Positions 12,401 through 23,091 of a DNA stretch of 64,000 nucleotides are shown here, piece after piece; positions within the stretch are counted from its first letter, which is position 1; the number at the start of each line of letters is the position of its first letter. The DNA comes from Apostichopus japonicus. Taxonomy: Eukaryota > Echinodermata > Holothuroidea > Aspidochirotida > Stichopodidae. The stretch is from positions 4,394,001-4,458,000 of the forward strand of contig NC_092562.1 in the NCBI RefSeq assembly GCF_037975245.1, read 5' to 3'. Made by a program: the position numbers and the translations under genes. Under the pieces are notes generated by a model. That model worked only from the letters and a program-made list of their open reading frames with translations. It was not told where the DNA came from and did not search any database.

Positions 12401-15400
12401 CTCTTTTTAATCTACAAATAATTATCCCGCAAAGATAACAAATATATTGAAAAGATAACTCTCGATGATTTCGACGAAGCCTTGAAACCAATTTTACAAT
12501 AAAGCCAACATTTCAATCAGTGAAGAGAACAAACTCTTTCATTTGGGGATTAAAATGACGTGAATGATCATTATTTTAACTTCAGTAATATACTGACGGA
12601 CATATGTAAACCGCAGTCCACAATATAATCATAAGTACGTAACGAATAGGCCTCACGCTAAACAACAAGGGCGGGTATACCCTTTTTTTCATCCTAGACA
12701 TGTGATAAATTGAAACTGTTCCTAGTTTTAGTCAATTAGTACACCAGCTCCCCATGCCTGCAGTGTATATACTTAAATACAAGAACAAGCTCATTGGAAA
12801 GAACGATTTCCTATGTTCAACGCTATTGTTCACCCCAACGACTTTGAGTTTGTTTTAGGGAAGTGAACTTTCATGGACGGGCTATAGGTGGACATATATG
12901 TATTTTCTCTTCTTTTAACGTACAAGGGGTTGTTGCTGTGGATTCTCTCACGTATGTCACCCAGAAGAAAATGACATAGTTAAGACGTCAAATGGTGCAA
13001 ATATTAATTAGGGATTAATAGTCTAAACGCAACGTTGTGCTAATAAATACTTTTGAACGTGAAAAATCCCTTGATTTAACGTCCCCCCCCCCCCCTCCCA
13101 CTATCGATCTATAGGTGTAGGAGTGTAGGTAGGGCCCTCTGCCACTCCTTGACACTTCCTCTTAGCGCATGCCACTGATTTAAGCTACGTAATGCGGTCA
13201 TCGGTGAATGACCTATAGTGCAATACATGTATACGAAATACACTTGAATACCACGCACCTCTTGATTAGATTACCTTAAATCATACAGTCTATCGGTTAC
13301 GTGAAATGTCAGCTCTTCCCAATATGACAAAATGAAATCCACTACTAGACTGATATGATGAAAAAAAAAAAAAAATTTAGTACAAACTTCCACCTATTAA
13401 GGGAAGAGGAAGATGTTACTGTCATCATTGGTTCTTTTGAGATATCATTTAGTTACGTGCCCCATATACATACGAATTCTTTATGCGCATGTCACATGCA
13501 CGTTAAAAGTCACACACAAACGAATACATGCTAATCATATATAGATTTGTAAGTCGATGCACGGATACCAATGACCATTCATTCTTACTATTACATATAA
13601 TACTGTAAAACCGTTTCTACTTTGTTTTTGATAAACCGGATGTTGTCTTTTTACAGGCTAAAGTCACCTATACTTTACCAATTATCTTTCGGTTAATGTA
13701 ATTTCGGAAACTGGTAAAGTCATGAGAAGGTTCACAGCGAGTCACACATTTTGAACGTCAATTATAGATTTGTATATACTTGTCGCCTTGGAATACGTTA
13801 AATTGATCGAGTTAAGGAGAATATGAAACTTAAACGTTTAATTCCTGTTACAGATCGTTGAAAACACCAGCAAAAATGTAAGGTCACTGATTTCTATAAG
13901 TAACGTATTCCTGTAGTCGAGAAAAGGGCTTTTGAACCCGTCTAAGGTTCATCAAACTTAGTGATTGGAGTTCATATTATAGTCTGCTTTAAGGGAGTGA
14001 CTTTAATTGATATGTCGTAGACTGTCAAAACAGATGGGCCGTGTTTTTGTCTTTACTACCTTTAATGTTTGAGAAATGACTATTTAAACATATGTGGCTC
14101 ATCAATAAAAGTGGCTGGTGTACTTGGTCTAACAGATGTCAAAAACACTATATCAGTACCGTACTTTATTTTTTTACAATGCGTTGCAACTCAAGTACAA
14201 ACTTGTAATTGAATGTCATTGTGATATGTGGTTCATTTGAAGTTATAAGAAACTTGTTTCTGTTGATTTATTAGAATTAATGAAACAATGCATGGTTTAA
14301 CATAATTAATCATTTATAGTATTATTCAGCCTGCACTGCAGAGGAGGAGTCTTGGTCTTTAATTTAGTCTTAAATGGGCATTCAAGAGATTTCATAATAT
14401 TTTAAAGCCGTATACGATGATAAACTTTATTAGAAACATTATTAGCACTCATGCAATTTCGCTTTTCTTTTCAACTATGAAGTATATTAATTAGACCAAA
14501 CATCTGGCTAATGTCACCCTTTTAGAGGGCAACATTTTGAGATCGGGTCATCAGTTATAGACCTATGATGTAACATCACCCGTAGTAAACAAGTATATCA
14601 GGTTCTTTGTAACCGGAAAATATCTCTTTAGGTCATCTAATACGGAAGCAACATAAGACACAATAATCTAGGAACACGTATAAGATTATTATGACTTGGC
14701 AAGGACAAATTGTCTTGTATTTCGTAACCTGGGTATTTTGTAATTCTATTTTTAAAACTAGTTTAACAACTTGTGAAACAACAGATGAACATTAATAATT
14801 AGGCCAAGACTGGGGAGATGATGACATCACCGATTAGAGAACATTTAAAGGAGCATTGCAAGCATGAATACTTATTACATGATCATTATAAGTTGACCGT
14901 TTCAACTTGGTATAAATGTACATTATTCCGCAATTAGTAGGAACAACAGAGTGAATAACCTGATCTTAGCAAATTAGTTGAAAAGGTCTTTGATTTTTCT
15001 CCTCTTTTTAATCTACAAATAATTATCCCGCAAAGATAACAAATATATTGAAAAGATAACTCTCGATGATTTCGACGAAGCCTTGAAACCAATTTTACAA
15101 TAAAGCCAACATTTCAATCAGTGAAGAGAACAAACTCTTTCATTTGGGGATTAAAATGACGTGAATGATCATTATTTTAACTTCAGTAATATACTGACGG
15201 ACATATGTAAACCGCAGTCCACAATATAATCATAAGTACGTAACGAATAGGCCTCACGCTAAACAACAAGGGCGGGTATACCCTTTTTTCATCCTAGACA
15301 TGTGATAAATTGAAACTTTTCCTAGTTTTAGTCAATTAGTACACCAGCTCCCCATGCCTGCAGTGTATATACTTAAATACAAGAACAAGCTCATTGGAAA

Positions 15401-18400
15401 GAACGATTTCCTATGTTCAACGCTATTGTTCACCCCCAACGACTTTGAGTTTGTTTTAGGGAAGTGAACTTTCATGGACGGGCTATAGGTGGACATATAT
15501 GTATTTTCTCTTCTTTTAACCTACAAGGGGTTGTTGCTGTGGATTCTCTCACGTATGTCACCCAGAAGAAAATGACATAGTTAAGACGTCAAATGGTGCA
15601 AATATTAATTAGGGATTAATAGTCTAAACGCAACGTTGTGCTAATAAATACGTTTGAACGTGAAAAATCCCTTGATTTAACGTCCCCCCCCCCCCCCCCA
15701 CTATCGATCTATAGGTGTAGGAGTGTAGCTAGGGCCCTCTGCCACTCCCTGACACTTCCTCTTAGCGCATGCCACTGATTTAAGCTACGTAATGCGGTCA
15801 TCGGTGAATGACCTATAGTGCAATACATGTATACGAAATACACTTGAATACCACGCACCTCTTGATTAGATTACCTTAAATCATACAGTCTATCGGTTAC
15901 GTGAAGTGTCAGCTCTTCCCAATATGACAAAATGAAATCCACTACTAGACTGATATGATGAAAAAAAAAATTAATTTAGTACAAACTTCCACCTATAAAG
16001 AGAAGAGGAAGATGTTACTGTCATCATTGGTTCTTTTGAGATATCATTTAGTTACGTGCCCCATATACATACGAATTCTTTATGCGCATGTCACATGCAC
16101 GTTATAAGTCACACACAAACGAATACATGCTAATCATATATAGATTTGTCAGTCGATGCACGGATACCAATGACCATTCATTCTTACTATTACATATAAT
16201 ACTGTAAAACCGTTTTTACTTTGTTTTTGATAAACCGGATGTTGTCTTTTTACAGGCTAAAGTCACCTATACTTTACCAATTATCTTTCGGTTAATGTAA
16301 TTTCGGAAACTGGTAAAGTCATGAGAAGGTTCACAGCGAGTCCGACACATTTTGAACGTCAATTATAGATTTGTATATACTTGTCGCCTTGGAATACGTT
16401 AAATTGGTCGAGTTGAGGAGAATATGAAACTTAAACGTTTAATTCCTGTTACAGATCGTTGAAAACACCAGCAAAAATACAAGGTCACTGATTTCTATAA
16501 GTAACGTATTCCTGTAGTCGAGAAAAGGGCTTTTGAACCCGTCTAAGGTTCATCAAACTTAGTGATTGGAGGACATACTATAGTCTGCTTTAAGGGAGTG
16601 ACTTTAATTGATATGTCGTAGACTGTCAAAACAGATGGGCCGTGTTTTTGTCTTTACTACCTTTAATGTTTGAGAAATGACTATTTAAACATATGTGGCT
16701 CATCAATAAAAGTGGCTGTTGTACTTGGTCTATAACAGATGTCAAAAACACTATATCAGTACCGTACTTTATTTTTTTACAATGCGTTGCAACTCAAGTA
16801 CAAACTTGTAATTGAATGTCATTGTGATATGTGGTTCATTTGAAGTTATAAGAAACTTGTTTCTGTTGATTTATTAGAATTAATGAAACAATGCATGGTT
16901 TAACATAATTAATCATTTATAGTATTATTAAGCCTGCACTGCAGAGGAGGAGTCTTGGTCTTCAATTTAGTCTTAAATGGGCATTCAAGAGATTTCATAA
17001 TATTTTAAAGCCTGAAAAACTTTATTAGAAACATTATTAGCACTCATGCAATTTCGCTTTTCTTTTCAACTATGAAGTATATTAATTAGACCAAACATCT
17101 GGCTAATGTCACCCTTTTAGAGGGCAACATTTTGAGATCTGGTCATCAGTTATAGACCTATGATGTAACATCACCCGTAGTAAACGAGTACATCAGGTTC
17201 TTTGTAACCGGAAAATATCTCTTTAGGTCATCTAATACGGAAGCAACATAAGACACAATAATCTAGGAACACGTATAAGATTATTATGACTTGGCAAGGA
17301 CAAATTGTCTTGTATTTCGTAACCTGGGTATTTTGTATTTCTTTTTTAAAACTAGTTTAACAACTTGTGAAATAACAGATGAACATTAATAATTAGGCCA
17401 AGACTGGGGAGATGATGACATCACCGATTAGAGAACATTTAAAGGAGCATTGCAAGCATGAATACTTATTACATGATCATTATAAGTTGACCGTTTCAAC
17501 TTGGTAAAAATGTACATTATTCGGCAAATTAGTAAGGAACAACAGAGTGAATGACCTGATCTTAGCAAATTAGTTGAAAAGGTCTTTTGATTTTTCTCCT
17601 CTTTTTAATCTGCAAATGATCATTCCGCAAAGATAACAAATATATTGAAAAGACAACTCTCGATGATTTCGACGAAGCCTTGAAACCAATGTACGTTTAC
17701 AATAATGCCGACATTCAGTCAGTGATGAGAACAAACTCTTTCATTTGGGGATTAAAATGACGTGAATGATCATTATTTTAACTTCACTAAATATACTGAC
17801 TTACATATGTAAACTGCAGTCCACAATATAATCATAAGTACGTAACGAATAGACCTCACGCTAAACAACAAGGGCGGGTATACCCTTTTTTTCATCCTAG
17901 ACATGTGATAAGTTGAAACTATTCCTAGTTTTAGTCAATTAGTACACCAGCTCCCCATGCCTGCAGTGTATATACTTAAATACAAGAACAAGCTCATTGG
18001 AAAGAACGATTTCCTATGTTCAACGCTATTGTTTAACCATTTCCCTTTTTAGGGAAGATTTTCGTTGTAAATTTCTCTATCTTACCAATAACTTACAAAT
18101 GCCAAGTATTCTTCTTAACGATTAAGGTAAGGTTTATTCTTGCACACACCCATAATATCATAGCTGTTATAGGAAAGGTTGGCACGTAATAATTAACGTT
18201 CGCCCATTGTCTGACCAACTTAACACGTCCATTAGAAGCGGGAGTACATGCGCGTTACCCCACCATGTCCCCCACCCCCTCGTCTTGTAAAAAATAAATA
18301 AATATGTTTGTTTATGAAGAAATAGTAATTTCATAACAGTTGTGCTCAAACTGTGCCCTTATGTTGAAAAACGTAAAACTCAGTACTGGCATTTGATCTC

Positions 18401-18737
18401 CGCTTTGAGGTGGTTTGGTGGTTTAACCCGCTCAAACTAAATTTCATGTCCCACTGCCCCTCGAAGTCTGCTCTCCCCCCCCCCCCCAATATTGATAGAT
18501 TGACCACACTTCCGCCACCTCTACCATTAATTTGCAATTTAAGACATATGTAATTTGATAATCGTTCTTACCTTGTTCTTGTTCTGGCGGTAACTGGGAT
18601 ACCGGTATCGCTGTTGTCGGCTCTATTTTCGGTTCCTGATCCTCGTCATAGCTGGCGAAATAACTGCAGGCACTAATCAACTGACAAAGACACATCAGAG
18701 AAACAAACAAGACCAATAACCGGTTATAAAATGCCAT
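5859..18737 (-). CDS. ACP5: Tartrate-resistant acid phosphatase type 5-like (purple acid phosphatase), complete, six exons
   Basis: Secreted or lysosomal di-metal (Fe-Fe/Fe-Zn) phosphomonoesterase. Exons on the minus strand: 18737-18572, 10882-10686, 9748-9621, 9018-8815, 8254-8107, 6107-5859; total 1092 nt, 363 residues plus TAA. All introns are GT-AG and codon phases join exactly. Residues 1-23 form a hydrophobic signal peptide, followed by an acidic, Pro/Gln-rich linker (24-58). All five metallophosphatase blocks are present: GDIGG (66-70), GDNFY (104-108), GNHD (143-146), AGHYPVW (239-245) and GGHDH (274-278). The C-terminus has the TRAP signatures FVSGAG and RFHYG..GGFAYV. Sequons include N150-V-S, N215-A-S and N268-V-T. 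AATAAA on the minus strand near 5757-5752 could be the poly(A) signal. A splice acceptor (tttgcag) six bases before the ATG suggests an upstream non-coding exon. Confidence 0.93.
6332..6996. mobile_element. hAT-superfamily DNA transposon, non-autonomous, with 8-bp target duplication
   Basis: Perfect 14-bp terminal inverted repeats: CAAGGGCGGCGGAA at 6332-6345 and its complement at 6983-6996. It is flanked by the exact 8-bp direct repeat CTATTTCC (6324-6331 and 6997-7004). Length 665 bp with no transposase ORF. It contains long C and G runs and a block (6478-6575) shared with two other elements in the window. An internal string, CTGGCTACGCCCCTG near 6595-6609, looks like the end of a second hAT-type element, so it may be nested. 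It sits in intron 5 of the phosphatase gene. Confidence 0.85.
7010..7088 (+). pseudogene. Degenerate initiator tRNA-Met-like unit
   Basis: Begins AGCAGAGTGGCGCAGCGGAA, matching the eukaryotic initiator tRNA acceptor and D arm including the A box. The anticodon arm is disrupted (CCATGCATAAATCC instead of CCCATAACCC) and the 3' acceptor strand is altered. Its downstream flank resembles the flank of the better copy at 7384-7455, indicating duplication of a unit of about 370 bp; the hAT element inserted just upstream of this copy. Confidence 0.65.
7384..7455 (+). tRNA. Initiator tRNA-Met (CAT)-like gene or SINE head
   Basis: A 72-nt cloverleaf can be drawn. The acceptor stem AGCAGCG/CTCTGCT has one mismatch; the anticodon stem CTGGG/CCCAG is perfect with loop CCCATAA (anticodon CAT); the T stem CGGGG/CCTCG has one wobble and the loop is ATCGAAA. 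The A box (TGGTGCAGCGG) and B box (GGATCGAAACC) fit Pol III consensus, and a run of ten T follows at about 7460. Substitutions relative to the canonical initiator tRNA, and the sister unit at 7010, make a pseudogene or tRNA-derived SINE possible. It lies in intron 5 of the phosphatase gene, on the opposite strand. Confidence 0.65.
7776..7965. repeat. 11-bp minisatellite (ATTGACTGACC)n
   Basis: About 16 nearly identical 11-bp units with a few variants (ACCCATG, ACAATTGA). The repeat opens minus-strand frames of the SQWSVNGQ type, which I regard as non-coding. It lies within intron 5 of the phosphatase gene. Confidence 0.85.
8107..8254 (-). CDS. ACP5: ACP5-like coding exon 5
   Basis: 148 nt between acceptor tgcag and donor gtacgt. 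Encodes [19 protein letters not shown] and [11 protein letters not shown], the last two histidine-containing metal-binding blocks. Confidence 0.92.
8386..8463. repeat. (ATA)n followed by a TATAGCGC-type repeat
   Basis: A short (ATA)n run is followed by TTTTTTGTATAGCGCAG, then GCAATGTTCAAATGCGCT. The combination of an AAT run and a TATAGCGC block recurs widely as interspersed repeats in marine invertebrates (general knowledge); here there is one copy. Confidence 0.35.
8815..9018 (-). CDS. ACP5: ACP5-like coding exon 4
   Basis: 204 nt between acceptor atatag and donor gtatac. Encodes [11 protein letters not shown] through [12 protein letters not shown] to [11 protein letters not shown]. The junction codon ag|g encodes Arg232 before ETYVIVAGH. 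Confidence 0.9.
9056..9212 (-). repeat. tRNA-derived SINE-like element with AT tail
   Basis: On the minus strand an A-box-like TGGCTATAGGG (9200-9190) is followed by a perfect B box GGTTCGAATCCC (9162-9151), with tRNA-like spacing. Further downstream it ends in an (AT)n run (about 9100-9056). No convincing complete cloverleaf was drawn, so a SINE head is more likely than a tRNA gene. It lies in intron 3 of the phosphatase gene. Confidence 0.55.
9419..9452. repeat. AT dinucleotide microsatellite
   Basis: (TA)n run of about 34 bp in intron 3 of the phosphatase gene. Confidence 0.9.
9621..9748 (-). CDS. ACP5: ACP5-like coding exon 3
   Basis: 128 nt, phase 0 start (DTFERVYN). Contains [19 protein letters not shown], the GNHD metal and active-site block, with the conserved NVS glycosylation sequon. 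Confidence 0.9.
9965..10400. repeat. Compound tetranucleotide microsatellite (GAAC / GGAC / GAAT)n
   Basis: Over 400 bp of degenerate 4-bp repeats: CGAA-rich at the left, a short GGAC block near 10020-10045, then AATG-rich with recurring GGATAAAGGAATG interruptions. It lies in intron 2 of the phosphatase gene. Confidence 0.9.
10686..10882 (-). CDS. ACP5: ACP5-like coding exon 2
   Basis: 197 nt between acceptor aaag and donor gtatag. Encodes [12 protein letters not shown] (metal-ligand block I) and [11 protein letters not shown] (block II), ending NDSRFQ, which matches the family's ND.RFQ.TFE junction. Confidence 0.9.
11617..18032. repeat. 2.6-kb unit in about 2.5 tandem copies within ACP5 intron 1
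   Basis: Copy 1 is 11617-14217 (2601 bp), copy 2 is 14218-16820 (2603 bp), and partial copy 3 is 16821 to about 18032 (1.2 kb). All start ATTGTGATATGTGGTTC. Copies differ by scattered substitutions and small indels. Copy 3 lacks 8 bp (GTATACGA) near 17010, and the C run at 13083/15684 differs in length. No unit carries an appreciable ORF. This accounts for most of the 7.7-kb first intron. The end of copy 3 is abrupt, switching to unrelated sequence after CAACGCTATTGTT. Confidence 0.93.
18572..18737 (-). CDS. ACP5: ACP5-like coding exon 1 (signal peptide and linker)
   Basis: Encodes 55 residues plus 1 nt, ending at donor gtaag. Met then [19 protein letters not shown] gives a clear hydrophobic signal sequence, followed by the acidic, Pro- and Gln-rich stretch ending PPEQEQ. 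The junction codon g|tt encodes Val56. Confidence 0.88.
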
Positions 18738-19311
18738 ATCTCTCTGCAAAAGCAAATTACTTTTTTTTTAATCTAAAATATTTGATTTTTTATTTCCCCT
18801 CCTTTATTTGTCTTACTTTATTATGTGTGGTTAGTTATGTATTACGTTACAGTTTTATTTACAAACTCGGCGTAAGACTGCTCGTGTTGACCAGTGGAGG
18901 CGGACCAACTAACTGCGAGATTTCTGTACATGGATCAAAGTGACGCTTGTATTTATTCACATGTTGGTGATCATACTCTGTACCGGATGTTCTCCGTTCC
19001 GGACTCTCTTTATCTGTGGCCTTCTTTCTACGTTCACCCGTATTACTGGCAATGATGGCTACAAACACACTTTGGGGAAAACATTGCGTGCGTTCTATGT
19101 CGTTTCAAAATGGTAAGGAAACAAAATATCAACAAGGTACAGTTATACAAATGGTCGGAAAAAGCCAGAGATTTGCAGTATTTTGTTCAGATATAGGGCC
19201 TATTGGCATTTACATGACATAATTGTTATCAATGTATTGAAGTTGTTGCAACATGATATTTGCGAGCTATATATACACGCAAGGATGTTTTTCAATTGAT
19301 ACGACATAATT

Positions 19312-20046
19312 CAGGCGCGTATCCAGGGGGGGTGTTGGGGGCGGGCGACCCCCCCCCCCCCCGGTAAGACAAAGAGGAGAGAAAAAAAGAGAAGAAAAAA
19401 GGAAAAAAGAGAGGGAAAAAAGAGGAGGAGGAGAGGAAGGAAGGAAGGGAAAAGAAAATGAAAAAAGAGAGAAAAAAGAGAAAAGGAGGGAGTAAAAGAA
19501 AAACGCCAAGACACCGGGAAGAAAAAGAGGACAGTGACATCATTACTGCGCTGATCCCTTTTGTATACACAGGGTAGCCAGTGACTGATCAAGGAATTTG
19601 GAAGGGGCGTGCGCCTCACCCTACCCCTAACATCGTCAACTCCATTTTTGACGTTTCCATTTTGTCCTCTCTCACTAATGTATATGTACATATATACTAA
19701 ATATGGTCTATCATAACGCGTGTGTGTGTATATGAAACCTGCTATGAAACCAACTGTGGCTGGTCTCGAACTCGACCGTGTCGTCGGGGAACATGACGCA
19801 TTTCGGGAAGGGGCGACCGCCCCCCCCCCCCCTTGAGCATACTTTTGTATAATATCGTGAGTAATTTCAAAATAAAAAATGCTTAGATGCAACTTAAAAG
19901 GCCGGGGAAGTGTCATTTCCAGCAATCTGGGAGGCATTTTCGACCAAAAATGTTCTTGTACGCTTCGCGCCAATGGTGGCGCTACGCTTAGATAGTTTGC
20001 CTACAGGCTTCGCTCCTCATTTGGCAAATTCCTCGCTACGCGCCTG
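19312..20046. mobile_element. hAT-like non-autonomous element
   Basis: The ends CAGGCGCGTATCCAGG (19312-19327) and CCTCGCTACGCGCCTG (20031-20046) are imperfect inverted repeats of the CAGGGGCG(T/G)A type seen in hAT elements. The interior has long G/C runs, an A/G-rich tract (19370-19500) and a block at about 19900-20000 shared with the elements at 6478-6575 and 27838-27933. No clean 8-bp target duplication was found, so the ends may have decayed or the element may be composite. Confidence 0.55.
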
Positions 20047-20257
20047 CTCGAATTTGTAACGCAAACAGCAGATATCACATCATATCAATGAGCATGAAAA
20101 TGGCGTTCCAGGATGAACAGCCTCAAAACTGTCTATGTGTGAAGTCACGGACATAGGAGCACAATTTGATTTGGGGCTGTTACGACTTGCCCGAAAAAAA
20201 AATAACCAAAAGTTTTCGGGCGCCTCGCGCGCGTTCAAATCATCTTAATGTCAGTAT

Positions 20258-20628
20258 TGTAACGTTGACCAGTGTCCCCGAAGTCCAGCTGCTTGAACTA
20301 ATAAAAATAGAAACTAGGCGTTCTCTCGGTTCTCTCTCCGTCAGAGGCCAATCTCGGAATACCTCGTGAGCGTGGTGAGCTCAAACTAATAAAACAATCT
20401 GCGCTACCACTAACAAGGGGAAACATCTCAAATTCGGGTGCTGAATCAGCAAAGTTTACAAACAAAACAGGGGTACGATTTTCATTGGCTGTCCCCACCT
20501 GCAACTCGCAAAAGCTGTACACATATTTTTGGGAGAGAGGCCATCGACGGGTAGAACCGAAGGAACGCTCATTCTACAACGATAATATTATAATATCAAT
20601 TTACTTAAAGGGATACATTTCCGTTACA
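20258..20628 (-). repeat. 3' LTR of the Gypsy element
   Basis: 371 bp, same ends as the 5' LTR, about ten substitutions apart. Preceded on the minus strand by a polypurine tract. Confidence 0.95.
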
Positions 20629-20643
20629 CTACCCCCCTCTTAA
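20629..20643 (-). promoter_or_regulatory. Polypurine tract of the Gypsy element
   Basis: On the minus strand AAGAGGGGGGTAG abuts the 3' LTR, the expected plus-strand priming site. Confidence 0.75.
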
Positions 20644-20781
20644 AAAGACAAATGCTACCACGCATTTACGAATTAAGCTTACATCTTTAAGAACACTTTT
20701 ACAAATACAACTTGACAGAAATACAAAATAATATAAGTAGAAGTACAAAACTAAGAGCTAATATTCTCCACCACGTTTACT

Positions 20782-21489
20782 TCAGTTGGCCGGCCCCTCT
20801 ACAGTCTCCTTGGTTGCTCGGAACACCGTCCCATCTGGGTGGATTGCCGTCTCCGTCAGTGTTGTTAGTCTGATCCCGGTTTCAAACCTCCTCACCTTCC
20901 ATTCCACCTGCGTTGCGCTGCATGAGAGCACCTTACTTTTCTCCCTCCACTCACTGACTCGCATCCCAGGGTCCGACGTGTCCCCACGGAACAGTCGAGG
21001 GTCTGTGCCAGGTCTCTCCGGTGTTAAAGTTGGAATCACGCTGGTCTTACTTTGAGATTTCTGGCGGTGTACTTGGCTCTCTGGGGTCGGAATTCCTTTT
21101 GCAGCCTGCGGTGTTGGGGGTCTTGATAAGGAGGACAGTGGTGACCCCATCAGGTCCTCCAGGGCTGGCGCATACGCAGATGTCATTCTTTGTACCTTGG
21201 GTGGCTCTTTGTCGTAGTATTTGTTCCCATCGTTGCGATGGTCCTTTTTCCCTTTAGCCTTCGGCTCTAACTTTCGATGCTTGGCACCAGAGTGTCTCTG
21301 TACATCTGTCTTTCGGTCACTCTGGTACGAGCAGGTTTCGCAATGGAATCTCTTCCTACTGTGCTCCTTCTGGAAATGTGATTTCAAATCTGCCGCACTG
21401 GACTGCCTTTGTCTACAGATTCTGCAGCGGTATTCTTTGCACCTCTGTAGTTCTCCATCGCTCCACTCTGTCTCGTCTTTGCGCTCCAT
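20782..21489 (-). CDS. Extra ORF in the Gypsy env position: two-C2H2 zinc-finger protein
   Basis: Intact 235-codon ORF starting 54 nt after the pol stop and ending about 140 nt before the polypurine tract. Two adjacent C2H2 fingers: C22-X2-C25-X12-H38-X4-H43 and C50-X2-C53-X12-H66-X4-H71. A basic linker (HRKLEPKAKGKKD), a Pro/Ser-rich middle (SPLSSLSRPPTPQ) and a C-terminal part with TQVEWKVRRFETGIRLTTLT follow. There is no signal peptide or membrane segment, so it is not an envelope protein. A nucleic-acid-binding accessory role is inference. It might be expressed from a spliced or internal RNA. It could have been captured from a host gene; I cannot name one. Confidence 0.8.
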   Translation of the reverse strand: MERKDETEWSDGELQRCKEYRCRICRQRQSSAADLKSHFQKEHSRKRFHCETCSYQSDRKTDVQRHSGAKHRKLEPKAKGKKDHRNDGNKYYDKEPPKVQRMTSAYAPALEDLMGSPLSSLSRPPTPQAAKGIPTPESQVHRQKSQSKTSVIPTLTPERPGTDPRLFRGDTSDPGMRVSEWREKSKVLSCSATQVEWKVRRFETGIRLTTLTETAIHPDGTVFRATKETVEGPAN

Positions 21490-21543
21490 GCTGTATCAGT
21501 CAGTGTTTGTATCTGAAAGGAAAACGGAAAAGATTCAATTTGA

Positions 21544-23056
21544 TTAATGGAATGCAATCTTGTCTGTTCTAATACAGTCCTGTAGCCAGGAAGGTATTCG
21601 ACGCAGACGACTTGACCGTCTTGGGGTACGTGATCCTCTTGTGACCTTGAATTTTCCTCTCTCGCATCTTTTATCTTGGCTTCTTCTGTGCCTATCTCTC
21701 TTTACCAGTACAGGTTTTCTGATTCTCAACTTAGGATTCTGGTCAGTTTGAACTGCAACATTCACTAGAGTCTTTAAATTCTGCTTGTGGGTCATCTTGC
21801 GAATATCGATTGGAATCTCGCCTGGATATAGCTTGAGACGATTGTGGTGGACCACACTTGCCTTGCTCTTGTTACTTTTCCTTATTCTGTACGTCACATC
21901 GCTCAACTGGTCTGTGATGAGGAAGGGTCCTGTCCACTTCGGCTGTAGCTTTGGGCTAAGTCCCTTGCGTCTCTGGGTTGTCTGTAACATGGCAACGTCA
22001 CCTTTCTTGTAACACCAGTCTTTGACATTTCGGTTGTAACTTCTCTTTTGTCTCTCGCCCGCGATCTGCAACTTTTCTCTAGCACTCTCGTGGATTATCC
22101 TCAGTCTGTCTTCAAGGTCTTGGGCATAGCTGTGGAGTGTTCTTTCAGTACTTAGTTCACCCCTGTCGATGATGTGGTCAACGGGTAAAGGAATCTCACG
22201 TCCAAGCATCATTTCCGCCGGAGAATGTCCAGTGGATTCGTGAATAGAGGAACGGTATGCCATCATCACTAGCGGTATGCATTTGTCCCAATTTTTCTGA
22301 TCGCTGTCGACGACTTTCGATAACATTTCTTCCAAGGTACGGTTGAATCGTTCTACCATGCCGTCACTCTGCGGATGGTACGGAGTTGTTCTAGTCTTGT
22401 CCACTCCTAGCAATTGACAGTTCTTTAAAGAGGTTGGACTCAAAGTTCCTCCCTTGATCAGTATGAATTTGCCTCGGAACGCCAAAACGACTCACAAAGT
22501 CTGTCACCAGGGTGTCAGCAACCGTTTCCGCACTTTGGTCTTTCAACGGGAAAGCTTCTACCCACTTGGTGAAGTAGTCGGCAACCACCATGATGTATTT
22601 GTTGTTTCTGTCTGTCAGTGGTAACGGTCCCAAGATATCAATCGCTATTCTTTCCATCGGGATTCCAACCCGGTAGGTCTGTAATTTTGCTTTCCCTTTC
22701 GCCGGGCCTTTTCTTGAACAACATACCTTACACACCTAACACCATCGTTCTACCTTTCGTCTCCAGGTATTCCAATAATATCTTTCCTGAACTCTATACA
22801 TTGTCCTTCTTACTCCAAGGTGTCCGGAAGTTGGGTTGTCATGAAATAACTGTATAACTTCTTCTTGTAGACTTCTGGGGACTATGAACTGCCACGTGAT
22901 GCAATCCCCTCCGTGGTCCTCCCATCTTCTACATAGAAGGCCTTGTCGAACTTCCAATCTGTCCCATTGAGCCCAATACGCTTTCAGTTCTTTCCCTTCA
23001 GCTGACACTTCTTTCCACGAAGGACGATCAACTTTGTTTTCTTTCCAAGTTAGCAT
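21544..23056 (-). pseudogene. Gypsy integrase, one stop and one frameshift
   Basis: The HHCC zinc domain (FHDNPTSGHLG, then the cysteine pair) is split by TAG at 22738-22736. The core has Asp in IAIDILGPL and TDQGRNFES; a frameshift at about 22419-22421 then moves the frame before the catalytic Glu in DGMVERFNRTLEEM. The C-terminal region (KKGDVAMLQ, KWTGPFLI) is intact and followed by a basic tail to the stop at 21544. The frame change between 23092 and 23056 is another lesion upstream. No chromodomain is visible. Confidence 0.9.
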
Positions 23057-23091
23057 CTTTCGTAGTTCTACATCTTTAAGTTGTTCAGCTT